A stretch of 64,000 nt of DNA from JALOOB01 sp040766655 (GTDB lineage Bacteria > Chloroflexota > Anaerolineae > CG2-30-64-16). A program made the position numbers and the translations under genes. The DNA lies in contig JAXGQB010000016.1 of assembly GCA_040766655.1 (NCBI GenBank), forward strand, positions 1 to 64,000, in the 5' to 3' direction. The notes beneath the pieces were generated by a model. It made no database searches. It saw nothing but the letters and a program-made list of their open reading frames with translations, and was not told the DNA's origin. This document shows positions 24,140-33,373 of this stretch, in pieces. Each line of letters begins with the position of its first letter. Position 1 is the first letter of the stretch.

Positions 24140-24754
24140 GTGGCACCTCATCTCCTCGTCGCCCTGACCGGTCTCCTGTTCGTGCTCTTCTTCGGCCTCC
24201 TCGCCGTGCTCAGGCGCGAGGGCATCTCGCTCCGCTTTACCGCTGAAGCGCTGGCAGTCACCGCCATCGTCGCAGGGATCGCCGCGCTGACCGGCGCGGA
24301 TGTGAACCCGGCTCTCTTCGTCGTCGCGCTGTGGCTGATCACGATGCGCGTGCGGCTTCTCGTGGACCTGGGCAACCTGTTGGCCGGTCGACGCGACCAT
24401 GCGCGGGCCGCGCAGGTCTATCGCGTCGCGCAGCGCCTGTGGCCCGATGAATCCGGCCGGCTGCTCGTGATGCTCAACCAGGGCGTGCTGGCCCTGCACC
24501 AGAATCGGGTGGAGGAGGCGATCGCCACCCTCCGCCAGGTGCTGGGCCAGGCCGAGGGCGGCTATCTCGGCGTCCGGTCCCTTGCGGCAACGCACTACAA
24601 CCTCGGGGTTGCGTACCAGCGCCACGGGGCCGACGCACAGGCCACGCTGGAGTTCAACGCGGTGTTGGATACGATGCCGGCTACGGAATACGCGCGCTAC
24701 GCGCGCATCGCGCTGGATCGGCGCAAGCGGCAGGGTGCACCGCCGCCGGAATGA
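24140..24754 (+). CDS. Membrane-anchored TPR protein
   Basis: 204 residues. Two N-terminal membrane helices (about 3-23 and 37-56) are followed by tetratricopeptide-like helices (residues 85-200: HARAAQVYRVAQRLWPDESG, then a second unit ending ATHYNLGVAYQRHGADAQATL). TPR proteins bind other proteins; no partner is evident. The GTG start has GGAGG six bases upstream, supporting the annotation. It converges on the GalU-like gene. Confidence 0.75.
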   Translation: MAPHLLVALTGLLFVLFFGLLAVLRREGISLRFTAEALAVTAIVAGIAALTGADVNPALFVVALWLITMRVRLLVDLGNLLAGRRDHARAAQVYRVAQRLWPDESGRLLVMLNQGVLALHQNRVEEAIATLRQVLGQAEGGYLGVRSLAATHYNLGVAYQRHGADAQATLEFNAVLDTMPATEYARYARIALDRRKRQGAPPPE

Positions 24755-24786
24755 GATGTGGCCGGGTGATAGTGGATGCGGGGCAG

Positions 24787-25728
24787 TCAACCAGCAGCGA
24801 AGCGAGCAATGCTGCTGAGGAAATCCTGGGGAGTGCCGAAGTCGAACCGGGTGCCATCCCGGACCTCGAGCGCAAGATAGCCGTGGCGCTGCCTGAGCAG
24901 CTCCTGGGCATGCGTCAGTTGGAATTCCCCGCCCTGGCGGTCATCCTCGCGGATCATCTGGCCCAGTACGTCGAAGATCGCCGGCGAGAGAACGTGCATG
25001 CCGAACCAGCCGAGAAACTCATCCTCCTCCAGGCCGTCCACCCGTAGCGATTGCCTGGCTGCCTCAATCGTGGGTTTCTCGATGATGCGTGAGACGGCGA
25101 TCAACTCCGTGTGCCCGGGCAGACGCCTGCCGGCGATCGTCCCATAGCCCTTCAGTTGGGCCGCGCTGATCCGATTCACGGCTGACACCGACGTCTCCCA
25201 ACCGGTCGCGTACCGCTCATATGCCTCCAGCAGCAGGGTATGGCAGGAGCGGAGGCGGCCGCGAAAAAGGTGATCTCCCAGGCAGAGCAGGACCGGATCG
25301 CCACCGGCAAATGTCTTTGCCTGGTAGACTGCGTGGCCGTAGCCTTCCTGCGTCTCCTGCACTGCGAAGCAGATGCGGTCCAGCGCAGCCTGCATCTTCT
25401 CCGCTTCGGCTGCTAACGACGGGCATCTGTCGAGGTGTTTCCGATACGCTTCGCCGGGCCCGCTGAAGTAATCCACCACGAGCTTCTCTTCTCCCGGCTG
25501 GACGATGATGCAGATGCGCTCGATGCCGGCCGCAATCAGGTCATCCACCTGGTAATGAAGCAGCGCGCGGGCGATGCCATCCGGACCGACGATCGGAAAG
25601 AACTCCTTCTTGCAGGCATGCGAGGCCGGGAACAGGCGCGTTCCCAGGCCGGCGATGGGAACCACCGCCTTGCGGGGCGAGCACTGTCGCTGTCTCGCGG
25701 GCCGCGACTCTGCAGGGTGCGCCGTCAT
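24787..25728 (-). CDS. GalU-like UTP--sugar-1-phosphate uridylyltransferase
   Basis: Nucleotidyltransferase that makes a UDP-sugar from UTP and a sugar 1-phosphate. 313 residues, as for GalU. The nucleotide loop is VPIAGLGTRLFPAS, the catalytic lysine follows in ACKKEFFPIV, and QEGYGHAVYQA, LCLGDHLF and IIEKP are further family motifs. The start overlaps the stop of the GHMP kinase by four bases (ATGA). Because it is coupled to a sugar kinase, its substrate is probably that kinase's product rather than glucose 1-phosphate alone; this is inference. Confidence 0.82.
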   Translation of the reverse strand: MTAHPAESRPARQRQCSPRKAVVPIAGLGTRLFPASHACKKEFFPIVGPDGIARALLHYQVDDLIAAGIERICIIVQPGEEKLVVDYFSGPGEAYRKHLDRCPSLAAEAEKMQAALDRICFAVQETQEGYGHAVYQAKTFAGGDPVLLCLGDHLFRGRLRSCHTLLLEAYERYATGWETSVSAVNRISAAQLKGYGTIAGRRLPGHTELIAVSRIIEKPTIEAARQSLRVDGLEEDEFLGWFGMHVLSPAIFDVLGQMIREDDRQGGEFQLTHAQELLRQRHGYLALEVRDGTRFDFGTPQDFLSSIARFAAG

Positions 25729-27173
25729 TTCGATCGAATCCAGCCCATCGGGCCAAAGGTATAGCGGTAGACCCCGAACTCGATGGCTCCCGGTGAACTG
25801 CCCTCGAAAAGATCGGCTTCCTGGCCGGTCAGCCGGTTGTATTCCCGCGTGATGGCAGGGATCTCCCGTTCGAGCGCGTCCTTCTCGCCGAAGACCGCGA
25901 TGGTGCCCCCAGACCCGCCCCCGGTGATCTTCGCTCCGTAGAGTCCCTTTTGCGGGCCGCGACTGCAGACCGCCTCCACGATGAAATCCACCTCGGGGGT
26001 GGAGAGCAGGCAGTTATCGCGGTAGCTGGCGTGGGAGGCGACCATGCATTCGCCGGCGGCAACCAGGTCGTGCTTGTTACCATCCCCGGCTGCCACCAGG
26101 TGATCCATGAATTTGAGCGTCCGGTGGTTCTCGTACACCGGATGGATGGTTGGGCCGGCGACGCGATAGGTGGCATCCGGCTGAATCCGGGTCATCGGAT
26201 CGTCGTGAGATTCGTACCTGGCCAGGAAATCCGATCCTAGAATGGTCTCGGGCAGTGCTGCGCGGTAGTCCCTCTCAAAAACGTCGACGGTGAGCTCGGT
26301 CAGATGCTCGATCGGCGCATCGCCGTTCTGAGCACGCGCTTGATTGACGATGCGCTTGCCCATGAAAGCGCCGATCCGGACATCGCCGTAGGCCGGGCCC
26401 CCGACCGAGTGCTTGACCATCGAGTTGATCCCGACGAACGCGGTGTGGGGCGGGATCTCCACCTCGCGCACGATGCTTCCCGGCCGGCAGAGGATGTGGG
26501 TCAGCCTGCCCTGCCGGCCGCTGGTGACCGTGATTTGGTCCATGATCCCGCAGGGAGCGCCCACCACCAGGTTCTCGGCCAGTTGACCCAACCCGGCCAG
26601 ATCGGTTTCGGACAGGTCGAGTCTCAGGTAGTCCTGCAGGCAATAGAGAACCGCGATCTCGGTGGTGGCCGAGCTGCCGATGCCGACATTCATCGGGACG
26701 CCGCTGAGCAGAAACATGTTGAAGCCGAACGGCAGGTGGATGGACTGCTCCTTCAGCAGCGTGAAGATGCTGCCGCCGATATAGGCGACCCAGGCTGAGA
26801 GTGGGTTGGCGTTGCACAGGGCCCGCATCTGCTCGTAGGAGATGAACCCTTCTTCTATCTCGAAGTAGTCCAGCGGGATGCGCGTCTCGACCGCCAGGCC
26901 CATGGAGTCAGCCTGCATGGTGCGAATCCGCAGCGTGCGGTCGGTGCGCGGCTGCAGGGCAATCACCACACCCGCCCCCAGCACGCCTTCGCAGACGTTG
27001 GCTCCCGAGTAGTCCGAAATGCCTCCCATAACATCCAGCCGCGCCGGCACCCGCGTGACCGTAATCTCGCCGCTCGTGAAAAGGCCCGCCAGCCCGGTGG
27101 GGTCGCTGTTGGGCTTCTTCAGCAAGCACTCGAGCTGCACCACTTCGCGGGGCATCTTGCAGTCGGTTGTCAT
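25725..27173 (-). CDS. L-arabinokinase/galactokinase-like GHMP sugar kinase
   Basis: Phosphorylates the anomeric carbon of a sugar with ATP. The protein (about 482 residues) aligns by eye with the kinase half of plant arabinokinase ARA1: RVPARLDVMGGISDYSG (41-57), GVPMNVGIGSSAT (158-170, the GHMP phosphate loop), VGAPCGIMDQ, HSVGGPAYGDVRIGAFMG, and YGAKITGGGSGGT near the end. It is longer than bacterial galactokinase (about 385) and has RLDVMGG where galactokinases have RVNLIGEH. Start ATG 27173 has GGAGG eight bases upstream. With the overlapping uridylyltransferase it makes a two-step route from free sugar to UDP-sugar. L-Arabinose is the leading substrate; galactose, glucuronate or fucose remain possible. 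Confidence 0.75.
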   Translation of the reverse strand: MTTDCKMPREVVQLECLLKKPNSDPTGLAGLFTSGEITVTRVPARLDVMGGISDYSGANVCEGVLGAGVVIALQPRTDRTLRIRTMQADSMGLAVETRIPLDYFEIEEGFISYEQMRALCNANPLSAWVAYIGGSIFTLLKEQSIHLPFGFNMFLLSGVPMNVGIGSSATTEIAVLYCLQDYLRLDLSETDLAGLGQLAENLVVGAPCGIMDQITVTSGRQGRLTHILCRPGSIVREVEIPPHTAFVGINSMVKHSVGGPAYGDVRIGAFMGKRIVNQARAQNGDAPIEHLTELTVDVFERDYRAALPETILGSDFLARYESHDDPMTRIQPDATYRVAGPTIHPVYENHRTLKFMDHLVAAGDGNKHDLVAAGECMVASHASYRDNCLLSTPEVDFIVEAVCSRGPQKGLYGAKITGGGSGGTIAVFGEKDALEREIPAITREYNRLTGQEADLFEGSSPGAIEFGVYRYTFGPMGWIRSK

Positions 27174-27318
27174 GACGAACGCCTCCGGCCCAGATTGACC
27201 ACTACGATAACGCAGCTTCAGCAGGCGAACAAATCCCCCATTGATTCCGAGCCGGCTGCCCCGGCCTGACGCGAACCCCCCCGCGACCACTGCGCCGAAG
27301 ACGGCGACTCGGGCATCT

Positions 27319-27346
27319 TTGCGAACACTGATTCTTAATGTACTAT
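27319..27346 (+). promoter_or_regulatory. Promoter of the Mrp operon
   Basis: TTGCGA (27319-27324), 16-base spacer, TACTAT (27341-27346). Only six bases separate the -10 from ATG 27353, so a leaderless first cistron is likely; no ribosome site is visible there. Confidence 0.4.
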
Positions 27347-27352
27347 TCGGCC

Positions 27353-30300
27353 ATGGAGCATCCTCAGCTTCTCGTCCCGATTCTCCTCACGTTGGGCGGT
27401 GCAGGGCTCGCAGCCCTCTACGGCCGGCCCGCGTTCAATCGCCGCCTGACCGTGACCCAGGCGGCCTGGGCGCTGGCGCTGCTTCCGTTCGCTTCATTTG
27501 TCTTTCTTCTCGGCAATCTGCCGGCCATCTCCGGCGGCGGCGCCCTGACCTTCACGATCGACTGGATGCCGTCGCTCGGCATGCGAGCCAGCCTCTACCT
27601 GGACCATCTCAGCGCCCTGTTTCTGCTGCTCGTCACCGGCATCGGCACGCTGGTGATCATCTACACCGGCTATTACTTCAAGGGCGACCACAGCGCCTGG
27701 CGTTTTCTAAGCTACCTGCTGCTCTTCATGACCATGATGATGGGCGTGCTCCTCGCGGGGGACGTCGTCACCCTCTTCGTCTTCTGGGAGGGAACCAGCC
27801 TCACCTCCTTTCTCCTGATCGCCTACAAGACCAAGGATGAGGCCGCGCGGCGCGGTGCATTCAAGTCGCTCTTCATCACGGGCGGCGGCGGCATCGCCCT
27901 GTTGGCCGGCCTGCTCTTCGTCAGCTCGGTTGCAGGCGACACGAGCTACGGCACGATCCTGGCCAGCGGCCCCGCGCTGCGTGCCAGCCCGCTCTACCCG
28001 GTCATGTTGGGTCTCGTGGCGTTCGGCGCATTCACCAAGAGCGCCCAGGTCCCCGCGCACATCTGGCTGCCCGACGCCATGAGCGCACCGACGCCGGCCA
28101 GCGCCTACCTGCACTCGGCCACCATGGTCAAGGCCGGCATCTACCTGCTGGCGCGCCTGAATCCCGCGCTTGGCCAGACCGAGACGTGGTTCTGGCTGCT
28201 GACCGGCTTCGGGCTCATCACCATGCTGGCCGGCGCCTACCTGGGGCTGAAGCAGAATGACCTGAAGGCGCTCCTGGCCTATTCCACCGTCAGCCAGCTC
28301 GGCGTGATGGTGATGCTCATCGGCGACGACACCTCCGCCGCGTTCAAGGCCCTGGTGGTGAGCGTGGTCGCGCACGCGCTGTACAAATCGGCACTCTTCC
28401 TCACCGTGGGCATCGTGGACCACGAGGCCGGCACGCGCGATCTGCGCCGGCTGGGCGGGCTACGCCGCGCCATGCCGCTGACCTTCGTCGTGGGCACGTT
28501 GGCCGCGCTCTCCATGGCCGGCCTGCCGCCCATGTTCGGATTCCTGGCCAAGGAGACGTTGCTCGCCTCGGTCACCCACCCCAGCATCCCCCTGGCAGGC
28601 ACGGTCCTCCTGTCCGCGGCCGTGGTGCTTGCGGGTGCGCTGATCCTGGCGCAGGCCGGCACGTTGATCTGGGACACCTTCATCGGCCGGCCGCGCGATC
28701 CCGGCGTGCACGCGCACGAGGCTCCGCGCTGGATGATTGCGATGCCCTTCATCCCCGCGGTCCTCTCCCTCGCCCTGGGCCTGCTGCCCGAGCCGCAGAG
28801 CCTGGCCGCGTTCCTGGCCAACGCGGCGGCCGCGGCCTATGGGGATACCGTCAAGGTCTCGCTGGCCCTGTGGGCCGGCATCACCCCGCCGTTGATTCTC
28901 AGCATCGTGGCGGTGTCGATCGGCATGGGGTTGTGGCTGTTGCGTGACCGGGTGCGCGGCCTGCAGCAGCGCGTGCCCGAGAGCATCAGCTTCAATGCCC
29001 TCTACGACGGCGTGATGAAGCTGCTCGATCGCGGCGCCTACCTGGCCACCCGGACGCAGTCCGGCCAGCTCCGCCGCTACCTGGCAGTCATGTTGATCAC
29101 CCTGGTCGTGATGATGCTGCTCTACGGGCGCATGCCGATGCCCACGGAAGCACCCACTTTTCGCCTGGATGAGCTGACCATCCTGCGTGTCTTCATCCTC
29201 ATGCTGGCCGCCGCGGCTGCAGCATTGACGATCTTCCTGCGCCGCGACTTTTATGCCATCCTGGCCCTTGGCGCATCGGGCCTCAGTGTCGCGGTGATGA
29301 TGCTGCTGGAGCCTGCACCCGACGTCGCGCTGGTGCAGATCGTGGTGGACATCCTCGCCACCGTGATCCTCGTGCTGGCGCTGTCAATCCTGCCGCGCGA
29401 GCAGCGTCGCCGCTCCTGGGAGCTGACCTTCAAGCAGAGCCGCTGGGGGCTGGTGCGGGACGGCATCATTGCGGCCGGCGGCGGCTTCGCCGTGATGGTC
29501 ATGACGCTGGTTGCGCTGAATTCGCGGCCCCGGCCGAGCTTCGTCACGCCGTTCTATGAGGCCAACGCTAAGCTGCTGACCGGCGCAGCCGACATCGTCG
29601 GCGCAGTGGTGATCGATTTCCGCGGCTTCGACACGCTGATCGAGATCGCGGTCTTCGGGCTGGCCGGGCTGGGAGTCTACACGCTGCTGCGCTATGCCGC
29701 GCGGGCAGACTGGGGCAAGGCACAAGCGGGCGCCCCGCGCACCGCTTCCCAGTCCCCAGTCCCCGTTCCCCAATCCCCGGTCCCCGTTCCCCAATCCCCA
29801 GTCCCCGGTCCCCAGTCCCTAACCCCCGTTCCCCAGTCCCCGGACCCCGCCCCAGCCCATGAATACGGCCTGGGCGACGAGTCGCACGACCTGGGGATCA
29901 TGGGCATCGGTGGGCTGCGGTCGTCGGCGTTCGTGCGGGCCCTGGCGCGAGTCCTGTTGCCCGTCTCACTGGTGCTGGGCGCGGTGCAGATGATGTACGG
30001 TCACGACCAGGCCGGCGACGGTTTCACTGCGGGCGTCATCATCAGCCTCGCCATTGCGTTCTGGTTCGTGGTGTATGGCTACGATGAGACGCGGCGGCGG
30101 CTGCCGTGGCTGCGGCCCTACAGCCTGATCGGCGCGGGATTGTTGATCGTCATCGTCGACGCGGCGATCGCGGCCGTGCTGACTGGCAGCTTCCTGGCGA
30201 ACGTCGATTTCGGCAGGATGTTGTCGCTGCCCCTGCCGAAGGGCTTTGCCCTCAGCACATCATTCATCTACGAAGTCGCGATCTGCCTGACGGTGTTGGG

Positions 30301-30358
30301 CGCGGCATCCATGACGCTGGGCGCGCTGGGCCATCCCAAGGATGCGCCCGACGGTTGA
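27353..30358 (+). CDS. mnhA: Mrp Na+/H+ antiporter, fused subunits A and B
   Basis: Largest subunit of the multisubunit Mrp/Mnh cation-proton antiporter, related to NuoL/NuoM of complex I. About 1001 residues. Residues 1-770 are the proton-channel MrpA core with many helices, including LLFMTMMMGVLLAGD and PAHIWLPDAMSAPTPASAYL; residues about 865-1000 are MrpB (LARVLLPVSLVLGAVQMMYG, HDQAGDGFTAGVI). A Pro/Gln/Ser/Val linker (about 798-835) encoded by a minisatellite joins them. A-B fusion occurs in group 2 Mrp systems. ATG 27353 is chosen over 27338 because the likely -10 overlaps the latter. It leads the operon mnhAB-C-D-E-F-G. Confidence 0.93.
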   Translation: MEHPQLLVPILLTLGGAGLAALYGRPAFNRRLTVTQAAWALALLPFASFVFLLGNLPAISGGGALTFTIDWMPSLGMRASLYLDHLSALFLLLVTGIGTLVIIYTGYYFKGDHSAWRFLSYLLLFMTMMMGVLLAGDVVTLFVFWEGTSLTSFLLIAYKTKDEAARRGAFKSLFITGGGGIALLAGLLFVSSVAGDTSYGTILASGPALRASPLYPVMLGLVAFGAFTKSAQVPAHIWLPDAMSAPTPASAYLHSATMVKAGIYLLARLNPALGQTETWFWLLTGFGLITMLAGAYLGLKQNDLKALLAYSTVSQLGVMVMLIGDDTSAAFKALVVSVVAHALYKSALFLTVGIVDHEAGTRDLRRLGGLRRAMPLTFVVGTLAALSMAGLPPMFGFLAKETLLASVTHPSIPLAGTVLLSAAVVLAGALILAQAGTLIWDTFIGRPRDPGVHAHEAPRWMIAMPFIPAVLSLALGLLPEPQSLAAFLANAAAAAYGDTVKVSLALWAGITPPLILSIVAVSIGMGLWLLRDRVRGLQQRVPESISFNALYDGVMKLLDRGAYLATRTQSGQLRRYLAVMLITLVVMMLLYGRMPMPTEAPTFRLDELTILRVFILMLAAAAAALTIFLRRDFYAILALGASGLSVAVMMLLEPAPDVALVQIVVDILATVILVLALSILPREQRRRSWELTFKQSRWGLVRDGIIAAGGGFAVMVMTLVALNSRPRPSFVTPFYEANAKLLTGAADIVGAVVIDFRGFDTLIEIAVFGLAGLGVYTLLRYAARADWGKAQAGAPRTASQSPVPVPQSPVPVPQSPVPGPQSLTPVPQSPDPAPAHEYGLGDESHDLGIMGIGGLRSSAFVRALARVLLPVSLVLGAVQMMYGHDQAGDGFTAGVIISLAIAFWFVVYGYDETRRRLPWLRPYSLIGAGLLIVIVDAAIAAVLTGSFLANVDFGRMLSLPLPKGFALSTSFIYEVAICLTVLGAASMTLGALGHPKDAPDG
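29748..29853. repeat. Minisatellite encoding the MrpA-MrpB linker
   Basis: About six degenerate copies of an 18-base unit of the type cccagtccccgttcccca, translating to PVPVPQS-like repeats. The same wording (ctccccagtccctgatcccc) occurs inside valS at 50916-50991. Confidence 0.8.
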
Positions 30359-30400
30359 TGGGCCGCGCGCCCGGTCACGTGTGAACGAACGAGAGGCAAA

Positions 30401-30733
30401 ATGGACCTGCTCAAGGCACTGGCGATAGGAACGATGTTTGGGATCGGCGTGTTCCAGATGTTGCGCCGCAACGTGATCCGGTCCACCATCGGGCTGATCG
30501 TCATCTCGAACGCGGTCAACCTGTTCCTGCTGTCCACGGGCGCGTATCAGGGCGTGGCCGCGGCCTACGTGAATGCGGCCGGCCAGCGCAGCGACGCGCT
30601 GCCCCAGGCGTTGGTGCTGACCGCAATCGTCATCAGCATGGCGGGCTTCTCGCTGGTGCTGGCCCTGCTGTACGTGATATCGACGCGATACCGCACCGCG
30701 GATTCGGACCAGATCTCGGAGTTGAAGCACTGA
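30401..30733 (+). CDS. mnhC: Mrp antiporter subunit C
   Basis: NuoK-like small membrane subunit, 110 residues, three helices, with the family stretch GIGVFQMLRRNVIRSTIGLI and ALPQALVLTAIVI. It needs the A and D subunits for activity. It starts 42 bases after the A/B fusion, with GAGAGG upstream, and ends two bases before the GTG of mnhD. Confidence 0.93.
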   Translation: MDLLKALAIGTMFGIGVFQMLRRNVIRSTIGLIVISNAVNLFLLSTGAYQGVAAAYVNAAGQRSDALPQALVLTAIVISMAGFSLVLALLYVISTRYRTADSDQISELKH

Positions 30734-30734
30734 C

Positions 30735-32234
30735 GTGAATTCGCACCTCGTCCTCCTGCCCATCATCATTCCGCTGACCGGCGCAGCCGTTGGGCTGATG
30801 GCCTGGCGCTGGCCGCGCGTGCAGCGCGCCTGGTCATTCGGCACGCTGCTGACGTCGTTTGCTGCCACCATCGCGCTGCTGGCCGCGGTCTGGGGCGACG
30901 GGCCGGTCGTGCTGCAGATGGGCGGCTGGGCCGCGCCATTCGGCATCTCGCTCGTGGCAGACCTGCTGGGCGCGACCATGGCCCTGATGGCGCAAGGCGT
31001 GCTGGTGACCGGCATGGTGTACGCCCTGGGCTGCCGGGACAAGTGCGTCTCGTTCCCCGCGTTCATGCCGGTCTTCCTGACGCTGACCACCGGGCTGACG
31101 GGCACGTTCCTCACGGGCGACATCTTCAACCTGTTCGTCTTTGCGGAGCTGCTGGTCTCATCGGGCGCGGTGCTCACCGCAATCTCAGATGACCGCAACG
31201 GCGCAGAGGCCGCGTACAAGTACTTCTTCATCAGTCTCTTTGCCGCCATCTTCCTGCTGAGCGCGATCGGCGGGCTGTACGTCTCCTACGGCACCTTGAA
31301 CATGGCCGATCTGGGTCAGCGTATCCTGCAGCTGGCCCGGGACGGCGCGGCCATGCCGCCCTTGCACTACATGGCCATGGTGCTGATGTTCGTCTTCTTC
31401 ATGGTGAAGAGCGCGGTCGTGCCGCTCCACTTCTGGCAGCCGGACTTTCACACGGCCGCGCCCACGCCGATCAGCGCGATGCTGTCGTCTGTGGTGGTGA
31501 AGGTCGGCGTCTACGGGTTCCTGCGCATGACGACGTTGCTCTTCGTGCCCCAGGCCGGGACGCTACGAGGCCTGCTCGTCGTCCTGGGCATGGCCGGGCT
31601 GATCTTCGGCGGCCTGACCGCATTGGGCACGCACAACGCCAAGCGCATGCTGGCCTATTCCACCCTGGCCCAGATCGGCTACATCCTGGTCGGGATCGGG
31701 TGGGGCACGCCGGCGGCCATCGCCGCAGCCATCGTTCTGGCGGTCAACCACAGCCTGATCAAGGCGGCCATGCTGATGCTCGCGGGTGCAGTGGCCAGCC
31801 GCGCGCCCATCAAGTCGGCCGCCTTCTCGAACATCACCGGCGTGGGCAAATCGCTGCCCGCGATGGGCGCGCTCTTCCTGCTGGGCGGCCTAGCCCTGGC
31901 GGGCATCCCGCCCACCAACGGTTTCATCGGCAAGCTCTCGCTGTTTCGCAGCGGCGTCCTCGCGGCCGACTACGCCGCGCTGGCCGTCGTCGGCTTTGCC
32001 AGCATCCTGACCCTCGTCTACGTCGTGCGCGCCTTCCAGTTGATCTGGTGGGTTCCGCCGGCTGAGGGCGTATACGCGAAGCCGTCCGGCGATCGCCTGC
32101 TGGCGCCCGCCCTCTTGGTCGGCCTGTGCCTGCTGCTGGGGCTATGGGCCGAGCCGCTGCTGCGTCTTGCCGGCGACATCAGCGCCTGGCTCGGAGACCC
32201 TGCGCTGTACATCGCAGCTGTGTTGGGAGGCTGA
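30735..32234 (+). CDS. mnhD: Mrp antiporter subunit D
   Basis: NuoM/NuoN-like proton-translocating subunit, 499 residues with about 14 helices. Motifs include FLTGDIFNLFVFAELL, the lysine-bearing FMVKSAVVPLHFWQPD, and MLAYSTLAQIGYILVG. The GTG start is one base after the mnhC stop, so translation is coupled. Together with MnhA it provides the proton and sodium paths. Confidence 0.94.
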   Translation: MNSHLVLLPIIIPLTGAAVGLMAWRWPRVQRAWSFGTLLTSFAATIALLAAVWGDGPVVLQMGGWAAPFGISLVADLLGATMALMAQGVLVTGMVYALGCRDKCVSFPAFMPVFLTLTTGLTGTFLTGDIFNLFVFAELLVSSGAVLTAISDDRNGAEAAYKYFFISLFAAIFLLSAIGGLYVSYGTLNMADLGQRILQLARDGAAMPPLHYMAMVLMFVFFMVKSAVVPLHFWQPDFHTAAPTPISAMLSSVVVKVGVYGFLRMTTLLFVPQAGTLRGLLVVLGMAGLIFGGLTALGTHNAKRMLAYSTLAQIGYILVGIGWGTPAAIAAAIVLAVNHSLIKAAMLMLAGAVASRAPIKSAAFSNITGVGKSLPAMGALFLLGGLALAGIPPTNGFIGKLSLFRSGVLAADYAALAVVGFASILTLVYVVRAFQLIWWVPPAEGVYAKPSGDRLLAPALLVGLCLLLGLWAEPLLRLAGDISAWLGDPALYIAAVLGG

Positions 32235-32243
32235 TCGGCAACC

Positions 32244-32723
32244 ATGCATTACGTTCGCACCATCCTGGTCCTGCTGGCCCTCTACCTGGCGCTGACCGGC
32301 AACCTGCAGTTCAGCAACATCGTCGTGGGCGTGTTGGTGGCTGGCCTGGTCAGCCTGTTGCTGCGACCCCAGCGCGGCCGCATGGCCGCGCGCCGGATTC
32401 CGGGGGCGCTCTGGGCGATGATTCGCTACATCGCCATCCTGGCCGCCGATGTGGTCAAGAGCGGCATCGAGGTGGCGCGGATCGTGCTTGACCCGGCGCT
32501 GCCGATCCGACCCGGCATCGTCGCCATCGAAGCCGGCTGTGAGAGCGAGCTGGCACAGGCGCTCAGCGCCCACGCGCTCTCCATCACGCCGGGAGAGCTG
32601 GTGATCGGCATCGACGAGGCGGGCACCATGTACACGCACTGCCTGGACGCGACCCACGCAGCCGAGTATGCCGCGGAGGCACAGCAGATGCGTCGCACCC
32701 TGTTGAGCAAGATCTTCTCATGA
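32244..32723 (+). CDS. mnhE: Mrp antiporter subunit E
   Basis: 159 residues: two N-terminal helices and a cytoplasmic domain ending in the family-type GIDEAGTMYTHCLD segment. The gene overlaps mnhF by four bases (ATGA at 32720). Subunit E supports assembly and stability of the complex in studied systems. Confidence 0.9.
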   Translation: MHYVRTILVLLALYLALTGNLQFSNIVVGVLVAGLVSLLLRPQRGRMAARRIPGALWAMIRYIAILAADVVKSGIEVARIVLDPALPIRPGIVAIEAGCESELAQALSAHALSITPGELVIGIDEAGTMYTHCLDATHAAEYAAEAQQMRRTLLSKIFS

Positions 32724-32995
32724 GCCAGATACTTTCGGTCGTACTGAACGGCGCCCTGGCGATCCACATCGCCCTGATTGCGGTCTGCGTCTGGCGGGTG
32801 TGGCGGGGCGAGAACGTCATCGATCGCCTGATCGGCTCCGACCTGGTGAGCACGCTGATCCTGGCCGTCCTGGTGCTGATCGCACTGATCCTGGTGGAGT
32901 CGACCTACATCGACGTGGCACTGGGGCTGGCCGCGCTGGGCTTCGTCGGCACGATCGCGTTCGCGAAGTACATTGCGGACCAGCAGATGTTCTGA
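32720..32995 (+). CDS. mnhF: Mrp antiporter subunit F
   Basis: 91 residues, three membrane helices, with the conserved VWRGENVIDRLIGSDL loop and a late GFVGTIAFAKY stretch. Overlaps mnhE and is followed after one base by mnhG. Order E-F-G is the usual one. Confidence 0.92.
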   Translation: MSQILSVVLNGALAIHIALIAVCVWRVWRGENVIDRLIGSDLVSTLILAVLVLIALILVESTYIDVALGLAALGFVGTIAFAKYIADQQMF

Positions 32996-32996
32996 G

Positions 32997-33365
32997 ATGG
33001 GCGCCATGCAGACACTCTACGAGTTGATCGCCATCGTCGCAATCGTCGTCGGCACCGCCTTCTCGGTGCTCGGCGTGCTGGGCTTCATCCGCATGCCGGA
33101 CGTCTACACGCGCCTGCACGCGACGGGCAAGGTCAGCGTGTTCGGCGTGGTGCTGCTGCTGTTGGCCACGGTGGTGTTGACGCCGCTCGACTTCGGGAAG
33201 GGGTTGGTCCTTATCGTGCTGCTGGTGATCGGCGGCCCCGTCACCTCGCACGCGATCGGCTCCGCGGCCCATCGCATCGGCATCCCGATGAAGGGGGCAA
33301 TTCGGGACGACCTGGCTGCTCTGGAACAGCGGTCTGAGGAGAGCGATCGGGCATCTGAGGGATAG
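32997..33365 (+). CDS. mnhG: Mrp antiporter subunit G
   Basis: About 122 residues, three helices, with the subunit G signature GFIRMPDVYTRLHATGK. The start may be 32997 or the ATG at 33006; neither has a strong ribosome site, consistent with coupling to mnhF whose stop is at 32993-32995. The last subunit of a complete Mrp set. Confidence 0.92.
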   Translation: MGAMQTLYELIAIVAIVVGTAFSVLGVLGFIRMPDVYTRLHATGKVSVFGVVLLLLATVVLTPLDFGKGLVLIVLLVIGGPVTSHAIGSAAHRIGIPMKGAIRDDLAALEQRSEESDRASEG

Positions 33366-33373
33366 GGTGGGGC

